Shown here: positions 35,933-43,527 of the stretch, in pieces
Layout: each line of letters starts with the position of its first letter
Position numbering within the stretch: position 1 is the stretch's first letter
Source of the DNA: Clostridia bacterium
Lineage (GTDB): Bacteria; Bacillota; Clostridia; TANB77; CAG-508
Direction: 5' to 3'
Assembly (NCBI GenBank): GCA_022797145.1
Contig: JAAWKA010000010.1
Coordinates: forward strand, 1 to 48,555
Length of the DNA: 48,555 bases
Position numbers and translations under genes: made by a program
Notes under the pieces: model-generated
Told to the model about the DNA's origin: nothing
The model's input: the letters and a program-made list of their open reading frames with translations, nothing else
Databases searched by the model: none

Positions 35933-36706
35933 TTATCCTAAAAACAATAATTCTCCTTTAGATTTATCAAGTAATTCAAATAGTTTATCACTTATATCAT
36001 ATAATGATAAAAATTTCTCATCATCATTCATAATAGTATTTAATGGGTCATCTTCATCTCCGCCAAAACGAAATCCTTGATGTATAGTAATAGAATCTTG
36101 AAGAAACATTTGCAAATTAACTAATTTATAAATAGAAATCTGTATGGAATCCTTCGAAATCATTTCATAAAGTTTATCCAATCGTATTCTTCTAAAATTA
36201 TTTTCAGCCATTGTTTTATATATTTTATAAAAATTATTTAGATCATAGTCATTTAAAGAGTGTAAAGCATCAATAATAGTTATATTTTCTTGAGTCATTT
36301 CTAACTGTTTTTGTAAAATCTCTCCAACAATAATGGCTAACAACTCAGTACATTTTAAAGAGTTTGCTGTTAAAGATTTTCTAATTGTGTTATATACAAA
36401 TTCAACATTTTGCTGCTTAGATAGGTAGTCATCTAATTTTTGTTTAGATTTATAATCTATAATATTTTGATTATTAATCTTGCTACTTAAACCTTTTAAA
36501 AATCTTTTGAATATTATTTTTTCTGAAATATTATATATCTTCGCTATGCCACCAATTATCTTTGAAGATTTTGATAATATTTCAGTCCAATCTTCAATAG
36601 AAGTATTAAAAATTTCGAATTCATTTATATTAGTGTTTACATCTTCTAGCCAGTCTACTAAATTAGTTAAATTTTCTTTTAATGGAACTAAAGAATTTTG
36701 ATCCAT
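35933..36706 (-). CDS. Unrecognised 257-residue helical protein coupled to the XRE regulator
   Basis: Starts MDQNSLVPLKENLTNLVDWL; its ATG directly follows the stop codon of the upstream regulator (TAAATG), so translation is coupled. Almost entirely alpha-helical by composition, no membrane segment or zinc motif; a glycine/acid patch FRFGGDEDDPLN lies near residue 215. It sits between integrase and repressor, where phage and element immunity or abortive-infection genes are common, but I recognise no family and propose no activity. Confidence 0.6.
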   Translation of the reverse strand: MDQNSLVPLKENLTNLVDWLEDVNTNINEFEIFNTSIEDWTEILSKSSKIIGGIAKIYNISEKIIFKRFLKGLSSKINNQNIIDYKSKQKLDDYLSKQQNVEFVYNTIRKSLTANSLKCTELLAIIVGEILQKQLEMTQENITIIDALHSLNDYDLNNFYKIYKTMAENNFRRIRLDKLYEMISKDSIQISIYKLVNLQMFLQDSITIHQGFRFGGDEDDPLNTIMNDDEKFLSLYDISDKLFELLDKSKGELLFLG

Positions 36707-37681
36707 TTACTTCATACCTCCTTTACAATCATTACAAGTGTGATTTATTTGTGGATGCTCTTTAACTCTTAATAAAAAGTAATTACCACATTTATTACAT
36801 TGATAAGGATAATAGCCATTTATATAATCTTCTAACAATTCATAGTACATATATGAAAGAAGAGAAGTAAAAGTAATTTTTCTTTTATACTTACTATCAT
36901 AATAAAAATTAATATCTCTCGTTTTTTCATTTACTCGAGAAATAAAAACCTTGTCATAAAGTAGAAAATTGGTTATTAAACTTTTCATTTCTGTAGCAAA
37001 ATATTCAACATCATGAATATTCTCACAATATCCCATAAGAGAATTCTTTTTCATATATTCTTTTTGTTCTTTTGATAAGCTAAATAATTCTGGATTAGAC
37101 ATAAGTAAATTAATTGATAAATCTACTTTTGAGATATTAAATTCACCATTTTCTTTATAAATTCCAGGGCATTGCTTTTTGAACATAGAGTAATTCATAT
37201 ATTTATCATTATATTCTGTGCTACCTAAGAATCCAAATTCAGAAAAAAATTCATAACATTCTTTTAGGTGTGATTGAGAATTAGGCGCACATTTTAAGAA
37301 TGGTAGATAAATTCTAGTATATTTTTTCTTTAAATCAGATAAGTTATAAAATTCAATGTCTGTATCCTGAGCTAACGCATATATACCATATTTATTATCT
37401 TTATAAGGTAAAGGATTAGATATTTTCACCCAATAAAGAATATCCCCTAGTTCTTCTGAATTTATTTCATAATCATCGGTTCTTCCAGTTAAATAGTCAA
37501 CTGAAACATGGAAATAATCAGCTAATTTTATTAGCATATTAAATCCAGGATATACATTTTTATTTTCGTAATTAGATAAAGTAGCACGTCTTTCATGTAA
37601 ACTGTCTGCAAGTTGTGCTTGTGTAATTCCAATAGATTTACGCAATTCTTTCAAACGATTTCCGAAATTAAACTTCTCCAT
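36707..37681 (-). CDS. XRE-family regulator with C-terminal zinc ribbon
   Basis: 324 residues from the ATG at 37681; AGGGGG lies upstream, though at a long distance. The N-terminal HTH (NRLKELRKSIGITQAQLADS, RATLSNYENKNVYPGFNML) is classic XRE. The middle is helical. The C-terminal zinc ribbon has CNKCGNYFLL and HTCNDCKGG. Most likely the element's repressor, binding the palindrome at 37700-37716 just upstream of its own gene and controlling the rightward genes. The zinc ribbon is unusual for a simple repressor and could sense a ligand, phage protein or nucleic acid. It is directly followed by the coupled gene at 36706. Confidence 0.8.
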   Translation of the reverse strand: MEKFNFGNRLKELRKSIGITQAQLADSLHERRATLSNYENKNVYPGFNMLIKLADYFHVSVDYLTGRTDDYEINSEELGDILYWVKISNPLPYKDNKYGIYALAQDTDIEFYNLSDLKKKYTRIYLPFLKCAPNSQSHLKECYEFFSEFGFLGSTEYNDKYMNYSMFKKQCPGIYKENGEFNISKVDLSINLLMSNPELFSLSKEQKEYMKKNSLMGYCENIHDVEYFATEMKSLITNFLLYDKVFISRVNEKTRDINFYYDSKYKRKITFTSLLSYMYYELLEDYINGYYPYQCNKCGNYFLLRVKEHPQINHTCNDCKGGMK

Positions 37682-37699
37682 TTTTATAAAATTCCCCCT

Positions 37700-37716
37700 A
37701 ATTGTTTGAAACAATT
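37700..37716. promoter_or_regulatory. Palindromic operator of the XRE regulator
   Basis: AATTGTTTGAAACAATT is a perfect 17-base palindrome 19 bases before the regulator start; a related half-site (TAATTGTAAAC) follows near 37733. Expected repressor site. Confidence 0.65.
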
Positions 37717-37783
37717 ATACACAATAAATTACTAATTGTAAACATTAAAAACATAAAAATTTTAAAAAATCTCAAAAAAGGTA

Positions 37784-37812
37784 TTTACAAAATAAAATTA
37801 TTGTTATATTAT
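37784..37812 (+). promoter_or_regulatory. Rightward promoter of the replication module
   Basis: TTTACA, a 17-base spacer, then TATTAT, 35 bases before the excisionase-like gene. Confidence 0.6.
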
Positions 37813-37846
37813 GTACGAATAATGAGAATAGAAAGGAGGGATTTGT

Positions 37847-38101
37847 ATGAAAAATGAGAATTTAGAAAATCTACCTGAAGAAAAAGCAGGTGTAAAAAGG
37901 GTTTTAGATTCTACAGAAGCTGCACAATATTTAGGTATTTCATATTGGTTAATTAGAAAGCTAGTAAGAGAAAAGAAAATACCCTATTACAAAATCGAAT
38001 CTAAAACATTATTTACAAAAGAAATTCTAGACAAGTATATACAAGACAGTCTAGAAGAACCAAAAAAAGAAAAGATCAAATATGATTGGTCAAACTTTTA
38101 G
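37847..38101 (+). CDS. Excisionase-like HTH (MerR-type fold) protein
   Basis: An 84-residue protein with the helix-turn-helix pattern STEAAQYLGISYWLIRKLVR followed by EKKIPYYKIESKTLFTKEIL, as in the excisionase/HTH_17 family (PF12728). GGAGGG lies before the ATG. First gene of the rightward operon. It probably bends attachment-site DNA to direct the integrase toward excision, or activates the operon. Distance from the integrase (on the opposite strand) is usual for divergent modules. Confidence 0.8.
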   Translation: MKNENLENLPEEKAGVKRVLDSTEAAQYLGISYWLIRKLVREKKIPYYKIESKTLFTKEILDKYIQDSLEEPKKEKIKYDWSNF

Positions 38102-38128
38102 AAAAAAGCAGAAAAGGAGTGATTTGAT

Positions 38129-38611
38129 TTGACGAAAGGAGGCAAAAGATATTGGTTTAAGTTTTACAACAACTTTTTTGACAATGAAAAAATCAAACAA
38201 ATTAAAAGAAGAAAAGATGGCGATAGACTTATTGTAATCTTTATTCATTGTTTAGCCATAGCAGCAAATTGTGAATCTGGAGGTTATTTAAAAATTAGTG
38301 AAAATAAGTTTTTTACCATAGAAACACTAGCACATCATATTAGTAGAAATCAGGAAAGTATCAGAATAGCACTCGATATTTTTCAGGAATATAGCATGAT
38401 AATCCAAGATGAATATGGTTATAAAATTAAAAATTGGAATAAGTATCAAAACTTACAAGAAAAAGGTGTTAAGCCATCTAAACAATCCACAGAAAACACT
38501 AAAAATGTGGAAACAGAAAGAGAAAAAGAATTAAAAAAAGAAACAAAAACAGAAACAGGAGGTGAGAAAAATGCAAGTGAAAGTCCAAGGCAATTTAAAA
38601 ATTTTATATAG
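38129..38611 (+). CDS. Phage-type replisome organizer
   Basis: 160 residues with a TTG start and an AAGGAGTG site. The N-terminal domain KRYWFKFYNNFFDNEKIKQI, LAIAANCESGGYLKISENK and AHHISRNQESIRIALDIF matches the phage replisome organizer N-terminal family (PF09681), a winged-helix origin-binding domain. The C-terminus is a charged Lys/Glu-rich tail. It would bind the element's origin and recruit the DnaC-like loader encoded next; its 3' end overlaps the start of that gene by about 40 bases. Confidence 0.85.
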   Translation: MTKGGKRYWFKFYNNFFDNEKIKQIKRRKDGDRLIVIFIHCLAIAANCESGGYLKISENKFFTIETLAHHISRNQESIRIALDIFQEYSMIIQDEYGYKIKNWNKYQNLQEKGVKPSKQSTENTKNVETEREKELKKETKTETGGEKNASESPRQFKNFI

Positions 38612-38780
38612 TTTAGAAGAAATATTGCAAAAAGGTTATAAAATAGAAACATCCATCCCAAAAGAAAGAAATTGTCCCTATTGTAATAAAGTATTAAAAC
38701 CAAAAGGAATTTTAAATCCATTAGATCAAAGTATTATATTTTTTTGCAAAATGAAAAATGTAATTGTAGCAAAGCAATAG
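38571..38780 (+). CDS. N-terminal part of the DnaC-like loader (before the T7 frameshift)
   Basis: Starts MQVKVQGNLKILYSLEEIL with GGAGGTGA upstream and carries the first half of a zinc finger (NCPYCNKVLKPKG). At the run of seven T at 38739-38745 the frame differs by one base from the downstream ATPase frame. With eight T, or a -1 slip on TTTTTTT, it reads on as IIFFLQNEKCNCSKAIEE, completing the zinc finger. The residues after the run (CKMKNVIVAKQ) are not native. Confidence 0.7.
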   Translation: MQVKVQGNLKILYSLEEILQKGYKIETSIPKERNCPYCNKVLKPKGILNPLDQSIIFFCKMKNVIVAKQ

Positions 38781-39445
38781 AAGAACAAAAGAAATTAGAA
38801 ATAGAAAAAGAAAAACAATTAATGGAAGAATATGAAAAGTATCGAAAAGAAGAATTTAATAAAAAAATTGAACAATATTATGGAACAGACTTTATAACGG
38901 AACAATTTAAAAGACAAACTTTAGATAATTTCATTGTAAATGAAACAAATAAAAATATGAAATATGTAGCACAAAGGTTTATACAAGGAGTTATAAATGC
39001 AAAAACTGGAATTATATTTGTTGGCAAAAATGGTACAGGAAAAACGCATATAGCAATAGCAATTGCCAATGAATTAAGAAAACAAAAAATACCAATTATA
39101 TTTGAAACATTAACAGATTTAGTAGAAAAATATAGTAAAAATTATAAAGAACACACAGAAATAGAATTAACAAAATTATATACAAAAGTGGATTTATTAA
39201 TTATAGATGATTTGGGTATTGAAACTATGAATGATTGGATGTTGTCTAAATTATTTGTAATTGTGAATGAAAGAATGAAAAATGAATTGCCAATTATTAT
39301 TACAACTAATTATGAATTGGATCAATTAAAACAAAGACTTAGTATACCTAATAAGGTATGTGAAACAACTAATTCTATAATATCAAGATTATATCAAATG
39401 TGCTATAGAGTAGAATGCAAGGGGAATGATTATAGAATGAATTAA
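38744..39445 (+). CDS. DnaC/IstB-like helicase loader ATPase
   Basis: A 233-residue frame holding the AAA+ part: Walker A FVGKNGTGKTHIA, Walker B LLIIDDLGIE, sensor region IIITTNYELDQL and an Arg near the end (SIISRLYQMC). The N-terminus QNEKCNCSKAIEEQKK continues the zinc finger of the preceding 38571 frame, so the start here is artificial. It would load the replicative helicase at the element's origin together with the replisome organizer. The two frames together give a protein of about 290 residues, the normal size for phage DnaC-like loaders. Confidence 0.88.
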   Translation: MQNEKCNCSKAIEEQKKLEIEKEKQLMEEYEKYRKEEFNKKIEQYYGTDFITEQFKRQTLDNFIVNETNKNMKYVAQRFIQGVINAKTGIIFVGKNGTGKTHIAIAIANELRKQKIPIIFETLTDLVEKYSKNYKEHTEIELTKLYTKVDLLIIDDLGIETMNDWMLSKLFVIVNERMKNELPIIITTNYELDQLKQRLSIPNKVCETTNSIISRLYQMCYRVECKGNDYRMN

Positions 39446-39497
39446 TTTTGAAAACAATGTAGCTATTTATAGTGATGGAATAAAAGAAGGAATGGAG

Positions 39498-39528
39498 AGT
39501 TTGAAAGATAATAAATCTTTTTCAAACT
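39498..39528 (+). terminator. Imperfect hairpin after dnaC-like gene
   Basis: AGTTTGAAAGAT pairs with ATCTTTTTCAAACT with a 2-base bulge. It could end or attenuate the operon before 39564. Confidence 0.35.
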
Positions 39529-39563
39529 AAAAATAAGAAAATAGCTCGAAGGGAGGAATTACA

Positions 39564-40187
39564 ATGTTAGAAAAAAGAATTGCAACATGTGATAGACAAA
39601 ACTTTAGAAAAAGACTAATTGAATTTGAAAATGCTATAAAAGAATTCAAACAAGATGATTTGAATGAAAGCAATATTTATCAAGTGTTATACAGAACGGA
39701 ACTTTTTAGAAATGCAATCTATAAATGTATTAAATTAAAAAGACCCATGTTGCCAGACTATCCCCTATCAGGAACAGAAGAAGGGATTAGTGATTATGAA
39801 GATGAATATTCAGATGGAATTTTAAAATTAAAAATTTATGAACTATTACCACCAGTTAGAACACCATATAATAATAAAAGATTAGAAAGGACTTGCCAAT
39901 TAATTGGAGAGAAATATAATGGTTTATTTGCAAATAAAGAAGTTATTGTGCGAGTTCAAGTAAGTATTCCTAGAGATAATTGGGATATTGATAATAGAGA
40001 TTTAAGGTATATATTGAATGGGTTTGTATATGGTGGATTAATTTCGGATGATAATATAAATTTTGTCAGTTATATGCTAGAAGGTATAAATGGAAAAGAA
40101 AATTACATTAAAATTTTTATTTCAGAAAAAAGAAATATTGAAAAAGTAAGTAGTCTAAAACCAGAAGAATATTTTGAAAATGTGTGA
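39564..40187 (+). CDS. RusA-like resolvase candidate
   Basis: A 207-residue protein with GGGAGGA upstream of the ATG. The C-terminal half has VIVRVQVSIPRDNWDIDNRD followed by LRYILNGFVYGGLISDDN, similar to the RusA pattern of DxDN, then a helix, then a DD pair that binds metal. The N-terminal half is unassigned. RusA cuts Holliday junctions and is common in phage replication modules, which fits the neighbours. The match is partial, and another element-specific family (such as DUF6100-type proteins) is possible. Confidence 0.5.
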   Translation: MLEKRIATCDRQNFRKRLIEFENAIKEFKQDDLNESNIYQVLYRTELFRNAIYKCIKLKRPMLPDYPLSGTEEGISDYEDEYSDGILKLKIYELLPPVRTPYNNKRLERTCQLIGEKYNGLFANKEVIVRVQVSIPRDNWDIDNRDLRYILNGFVYGGLISDDNINFVSYMLEGINGKENYIKIFISEKRNIEKVSSLKPEEYFENV

Positions 40188-40363
40188 TTATTTAGAATTT
40201 AAAATATATGCAATCAATCATACTTTTTAGGATTCTGAAAAATCACACTTTAATACCTAGATGTAAATGGCAATAAATAAGGAAAAATTACTAATTTTCT
40301 GAAATTTAAGTCATACATAGGTAAGGAGTATGGTACAGAACGTACAGGATAATAAATGTAAGG

Positions 40364-40405
40364 GCGACTGGAGGCACAAGATGATAATCTTGTGTCTTCA
40401 GTCGC
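40364..40405 (+). other. 19-bp stem-loop with G-U pairs (structured RNA or origin)
   Basis: GCGACTGGAGGCACAAGAT and ATCTTGTGTCTTCAGTCGC fold into one continuous 19-bp stem with a GATA loop if the forward strand is RNA (two G-U pairs); the reverse strand would have A-C mismatches. It lies 56 bases before the replication-relaxation-like gene, so a leader RNA or replication/transfer origin. Confidence 0.55.
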
Positions 40406-40460
40406 ATAGAGATAAGCTGGAAGATAGGTAGAAATGATAAAAAGCAAGGAGGTGATTTAA

Positions 40461-41411
40461 GTGGAAAAAGAAAAGCGAGTTTGTTTAAGAAGTAGAGATG
40501 TAGAATTAATTTTGTTTTTAGCTGAGTATGGGATTATCACAAATGAAAATGTAAAACTATTATACCAGTCAGAATATTACTACAAAAATAGATTAGCAAG
40601 TTTAGCCAAAGGTGATATGATTGAACGATTATATGGAAAAGTTGTATTGAGTAGAAAAGGAAAACGTTATTTAAATGAGGTAGGATTAGGATATCGAAAT
40701 ATTAATAGAGATGAAACTTATAAAAAGAGAATGGAACGAATTAGTGACATAGCTTGTAAAGTAAAATCTTGTGGTTGGTATTTTGAACCTAGTTGGAAAT
40801 GTGATGTAAATACTTATACCAAAAGAGGTAATCGATATGTAGGAATCATGTCAAGAGAAGAAAAACGATGGAATGAAGAGTTTGAAGATTTTTATAAAAG
40901 GTCTTATATTGTGTATTTTTTACACAAAGATATTACACCAAGAGAACTGAAGTATATTGATAAAGAAACTAATCGAAATAAAAGTAAATTTAAGGGGTTA
41001 ATTGTTTTTACAGAAGATGATAAATATTTGTATAAACCTAAGTTCCAGGATATTAGATATCAAGAATCTTATATAATTCCCTATAACAATGATGCTTGGG
41101 CAATTTTTAGAGTGATTAAAGATGAAGAGTTTATGAGAAATAAGGTGAAAGAAACCTTTGGAGATAAATTAGTATCTTTGAAAGCTAAAAGTTTTTTTGA
41201 TGATTACTATATTAAGGAAAATGATGTATATACTTATATTTTTTATATGCCTTTTGCCAATTTTTTTCTTATGGATTATATCAATTTTCAAGCAACTAGC
41301 AATTTGATGGAAGGCACTAAGGCTAAAGTGGTTTGTTTGGATAATTGTGTTGAGTTTGTTAGGAAGTATTTGGATGAAGCAGTGGAGGTTACTTGTATTA
41401 GTGTTGATTAG
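40461..41411 (+). CDS. Replication-relaxation-like protein
   Basis: 316 residues with a GTG start and a strong AAGGAGGTGATT site. The N-terminal winged helix (LRSRDVELILFLAEYGIITN, then LLYQSEYYYKNRLASLAKGD and LSRKGKRYLNEVG) resembles the replication-relaxation family (PF13814) of plasmid and integrative-element proteins. The C-terminal half (YIVYFLHKDITPREL and on) is unassigned. It probably binds the hairpin just upstream and acts in replication or mobilization of the element. Assignment rests on the N-terminal layout only. Confidence 0.6.
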   Translation: MEKEKRVCLRSRDVELILFLAEYGIITNENVKLLYQSEYYYKNRLASLAKGDMIERLYGKVVLSRKGKRYLNEVGLGYRNINRDETYKKRMERISDIACKVKSCGWYFEPSWKCDVNTYTKRGNRYVGIMSREEKRWNEEFEDFYKRSYIVYFLHKDITPRELKYIDKETNRNKSKFKGLIVFTEDDKYLYKPKFQDIRYQESYIIPYNNDAWAIFRVIKDEEFMRNKVKETFGDKLVSLKAKSFFDDYYIKENDVYTYIFYMPFANFFLMDYINFQATSNLMEGTKAKVVCLDNCVEFVRKYLDEAVEVTCISVD

Positions 41412-41451
41412 ATATAATTCGACAAAATACTTGAAAATATTACCAATTTTG

Positions 41452-41480
41452 TTGAGGAACAAGATATTTTATGGTAAAAT
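41452..41480 (+). promoter_or_regulatory. Promoter of the zinc-ribbon nuclease candidate
   Basis: TTGAGG, a 17-base spacer, then TAAAAT, 26 bases before the ATG at 41507. Confidence 0.6.
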
Positions 41481-41506
41481 GGTAAAAATATTTTTTGGGG
41501 GATAAT

Positions 41507-43441
41507 ATGAGAATAACAGATGATTTATTTTTGAAAATGAATACATTACCTTGGCAAGCGCTATTTGATTATGCTAAAAGTAAAGAAATAAAAGAAGAGG
41601 AAATAAAAAATAAGGATAAAAAAGAGATAATTTTTATATTAGATAATAAAAACCTTATACATATTGATGAAATAAACAAGTTAGTAGAAGATTATATATA
41701 TGGAAATAGAGTTACTTTTTCATTATGGAGATTTAATGAAAAGTTAGAAGACGAAAATATATTAAATATAAAAAAATTAGAAGGAAAAAATGTAGAATGT
41801 AATTTGCCTGAATATAGAAAAGTACATATTCAAAGAGTAAATGAATATGAAGATAGACTAGAAATATTATATGTTTATAGTAAAGTATATTCATATACCA
41901 ATGAAAATGGAAAACTGGATCAAGTTTGGGAACAACATCGAGGTTGCTCGTGGATTGGAAAAAGTAAATCATATGTGGCCAATATAGTAAAACATGAAAA
42001 AATGACACAAATATTTATAAATACAATTGCAAGCAATATAACGAAATCCATAACTCAAATGAAACCTCCTATATCAGCACTAAATAGAATATTTACTGAT
42101 AGTGTTATGAGTAAAATTGTTTTACAAGGAGAAAATGGAGAAAAAACTGCAATTTCACGTTCAGATGGATTTACTGATGAACAACAAGAAGAAGTAAAAA
42201 GGATTAAAAATAAAAGATTCAACACTTCAGGAAGCTACATAACAAAAATTATTGAGGATAAAACAGCTACTATCAGATATAATGTTGTAAAAGGAAATAT
42301 TAGTATTTTAAAGCATTTATCTTCAAAAATATTATTTGATTGGACTAAATTGGCAATTGATATTATATTTGAAGAAATAGATAAACTAAAAGGACAAGAT
42401 GCAAAAGTGATTTTTGAAGAAATGGGATTAAAATTAAAATGGTCACTGTTATCATTAAAAGAACAAGAGAAAATGAATTGGTTCTTAACGCAGATTATTG
42501 TAAATATAAATAATTGTGAACAACAAACTATGGTTCCAGATAATGTAAAAGCAATATTAAATAAAGAAGATTTATTTATAAAAGTTGTTAGACCTTATTG
42601 TGAACAATGTGATTCTTATGAGATAGTAAAATGTTCAGAATGTGGAAAAGTTATAAACACTAAAGATATTTTAATAAAGAGTTGTGAATGTGGTGCTATA
42701 TTGAATCCAGTTTGTGGGGAAGGACATAGAGTAACACTAGATAAATATTGGTATATACCTACTGAAAAATTTAAACAAATGATTAATGTAAATTTAAAAC
42801 AAATTTTGAACAATGATGAATTAAACTATGAAATTTGCATAATGGATGATATGATGTTTTTTAGAACAAATATAGATGAAAATTCGGGAGAAGAAATATT
42901 TTTCTATGAAATAGATTGTTTTAAAAATGACAAAACAGCCATAACAGAAAAAAATAAAGAATTTGCTATAAGTATGAAAGAAAAATGTGGAAGAGACTGT
43001 TCGGTAGAAAAAATAGAAAAATGTAAAGTTGATAAAGACATGATATGTTTGCCCAAAGTATTTTATAATATATTACCAGGCTTTATACCACAACCACATA
43101 AAGGAGGAGAATATGGAGATATTTCTGCTCAAATTATATCAAAGAATAAAAAATATGAAATGAAGGGAATAATTAAGAAAAATTCTTCTAAAAGTGCTAA
43201 TAAGAAGAATATTAGATTATTATCTACAAGCAAAGAAGGAAGCGAAATTATAAGACAATTTGTTGAACAAGGTATGTGTGATCAAAGGTGTGAAATGATT
43301 TTTATTGTAATACCTCAAAACATAGATAATTCATTAAAAGGAACTTTAAGATTTTTGGCGAGATTATCAAACAAAAAAATAGTGTTTATAGAATTAGAAG
43401 AATTATGTATGATTTTAAAGCAAGGAAAAATAGTTGAATAG
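41507..43441 (+). CDS. Unrecognised 644-residue protein with zinc ribbons and PD-(D/E)xK-like C-terminus
   Basis: Start ATG at 41507 has GGGGGA at six bases; a TTG at 41495 is inside that site. The N-terminal half is not recognised (EYRKVHIQRVNEYEDRLEIL; SRSDGFTDEQQEEVKRI). At residues 365-410 there are clustered Cys pairs: CEQC, CSEC, CECG and a further C/H, likely one or two zinc ribbons. The C-terminus has the layout of a restriction-endonuclease fold: GGEYGDISAQIIS with Asp538, then YEMKGIIKK with Glu551 and Lys553, and later strands FIVIPQ and KIVFIELEELCMIL. It is an independent gene with its own promoter, directly before hsdR, so a defence nuclease is a reasonable guess; no name is justified. 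Confidence 0.7.
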   Translation: MRITDDLFLKMNTLPWQALFDYAKSKEIKEEEIKNKDKKEIIFILDNKNLIHIDEINKLVEDYIYGNRVTFSLWRFNEKLEDENILNIKKLEGKNVECNLPEYRKVHIQRVNEYEDRLEILYVYSKVYSYTNENGKLDQVWEQHRGCSWIGKSKSYVANIVKHEKMTQIFINTIASNITKSITQMKPPISALNRIFTDSVMSKIVLQGENGEKTAISRSDGFTDEQQEEVKRIKNKRFNTSGSYITKIIEDKTATIRYNVVKGNISILKHLSSKILFDWTKLAIDIIFEEIDKLKGQDAKVIFEEMGLKLKWSLLSLKEQEKMNWFLTQIIVNINNCEQQTMVPDNVKAILNKEDLFIKVVRPYCEQCDSYEIVKCSECGKVINTKDILIKSCECGAILNPVCGEGHRVTLDKYWYIPTEKFKQMINVNLKQILNNDELNYEICIMDDMMFFRTNIDENSGEEIFFYEIDCFKNDKTAITEKNKEFAISMKEKCGRDCSVEKIEKCKVDKDMICLPKVFYNILPGFIPQPHKGGEYGDISAQIISKNKKYEMKGIIKKNSSKSANKKNIRLLSTSKEGSEIIRQFVEQGMCDQRCEMIFIVIPQNIDNSLKGTLRFLARLSNKKIVFIELEELCMILKQGKIVE

Positions 43442-43463
43442 GAGTGAAATACTTCTATTTTTA

Positions 43464-43492
43464 TTGTAAAAAAATGCCTTTTATGCTAGAAT
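43464..43492 (+). promoter_or_regulatory. Promoter of hsdR
   Basis: TTGTAA, a 17-base spacer, then TAGAAT, 35 bases before the hsdR start. Confidence 0.6.
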
Positions 43493-43527
43493 AATATCGA
43501 ATAATTATATAAAATGGGGGCTAATAT

